A stretch of 64,000 bases of DNA, taken from contig JAWPHD010001236.1 of NCBI GenBank assembly GCA_037043455.1, positions 278,898 through 342,897 of the forward strand, given 5' to 3'. How positions within the stretch are numbered: the stretch's first letter is position 1; each line of letters starts with the position of its first letter. Positions 63,272 to 64,000 of the stretch are shown piece after piece. A model generated the notes under the pieces. It did not search any database and had not been told where the DNA came from. It was given only the letters and a program-made list of their open reading frames with translations. The position numbers and the translations under genes were made by a program. Source of the DNA: Cyrtodaria siliqua. Lineage: Eukaryota; Mollusca; Bivalvia; Adapedonta; Hiatellidae.

Positions 63272-63415
63272 CACCACGGAAGCACAAACGCAATGGTGCA
63301 ATGTAACCTTCATAGGGAACACCACGGAAGCACAAACGCAATGGTGCAATGTAACCTTCATAGGGAACACCACGGAAGCACAAACGCAATGGTGCAATGT
63401 AACCTTCATAGGGAA
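63272..63415. repeat. 48-bp tandem triplication upstream of the BolA-like exon
   Basis: Three identical units (63272-63319, 63320-63367, 63368-63415) of CACCACGGAAGCACAAACGC plus AATGGTGCAATGTAACC and CTTCATAGGGAA. They lie 125 bp before the ATG and may sit in the promoter. Confidence 0.93.
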
Positions 63416-63539
63416 AAGGTGTAGATGTTCACGAGACGTGATTTGCATAGGCGTGCTATAATCACGGATAATGGTTCTGACGGATAGTGGTTTTAATGGA
63501 AACACACGTATTTTTTGACCCTTATTAAAAGTTATTAAA

Positions 63540-63602
63540 ATGCCAGTTACTGCGAGTCAACTGAAGGAAAAGTTACAAAATGAGATTGGAGCAACCCATT
63601 TG
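63540..63602 (+). CDS. BOLA2: BolA2-like protein, first exon (partial gene)
   Basis: ATG at 63540 opens MPVTASQLKEKLQNEIGATH and one more codon, followed by the donor GTAATA at 63603. Start and length match the N-terminal helix of BolA-like 2 proteins, which partner monothiol glutaredoxins in cytosolic iron-sulfur trafficking. The remaining exons are not visible in the last 400 bp and should lie beyond the window. Only 21 residues support the call. Confidence 0.55.
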
Positions 63603-64000
63603 GTAATAACGATATATACTTTCTTCAACGCAATTAATGTCATGGCTTTCTTTTGGTTCTAAATTATGACTGAAAATAGACACGCGAATGTTGACCCACG
63701 GCCACGTCAACTTACTTCCTCCTTTATTTTAGTTTTAAAAGTAAATCAGGGGATAATTCCGGGTAACTGACGCGGAGGCCAAGCACAGGCGTTCATTTAG
63801 ATAATAGAAAGAAGAATATAGAGAAAAAGAGATAGTGTCATAGTTAGCCTAATAAATTGGCTCCTATGCATTTTTTTATTTTTTTCTGACGTTCTATGTA
63901 ACTGCATATACGCCTAATTTCCTTTGCAAAAAACCCGACTGGAAAAAATGCTCGAACACCCATGTGACTTTCGAACGAAATTGAGCAGCTTATCAGACTC
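63603..64000 (+). other. Probable intron 1 of the BolA-like gene
   Basis: Non-coding, no second BolA exon recognised before the window ends. Confidence 0.4.

Overview
The window is animal nuclear DNA. It is AT-rich, its genes are split by spliceable introns, and most of it is decayed retrotransposons, SINEs, foldback elements and minisatellites. The gene families and the repeat style (LINEs with APE endonuclease, tRNA-derived SINEs ending in ATTCAATT-like tails) suggest a lophotrochozoan, most likely a bivalve mollusc. That assignment is inference. No rRNA gene, intact tRNA gene or CRISPR array was seen.

Layout. 0.25-2.2 kb: a single-exon ApaH-like phosphatase gene (+). 2.5-9.4 kb: a LINE 3' fragment and a nearly full-length but broken I/Jockey-type LINE with RNase H (-). 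10.2-25.2 kb: a decayed peroxisomal sarcosine oxidase (PIPOX-like) gene (+), eight recognisable exons with frameshifts and a truncation, its introns filled by SINEs, a TA-flanked MITE, two large minisatellites and a CR1-like LINE that itself carries two nested insertions. 25.2-41.0 kb: the unique centre, with a LINE 3' end (-), a small secreted two-domain pacifastin/VWC-like gene in three short exons (+), a THAP-domain sequence with TGA at a zinc-ligand position (+), a possible first exon of another gene (-), a TTGGCCCAA satellite, and a single-exon ketohexokinase-like gene (-). 41.0-55.1 kb: a second, intact PIPOX-like gene (-), eight exons, 385 aa, with the flavin-attachment Cys and a PTS1-like C-terminus. 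55-62.7 kb: another broken CR1-like LINE (-), simple repeats and intergenic DNA. 63.5 kb: the first exon of a BolA2-like gene that runs out of the window (+).

The main structural event is a tail-to-tail inverted duplication of the PIPOX locus: about 15 kb at 10.2-25.2 kb mirrors about 14 kb at 41.0-55.1 kb. One copy keeps an open frame at every exon. The other is decaying, and at two homologous intron positions it carries large minisatellite expansions that are one to a few units long in the intact copy.

The most interesting protein observation is the ketohexokinase-like gene. It has no introns and an N-terminal extension of about 95 residues containing two or three amphipathic helices that resemble PKA regulatory-subunit (AKAP) docking helices. 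This would fit a retrogene product tethered to a cellular structure, but that is only a hypothesis.
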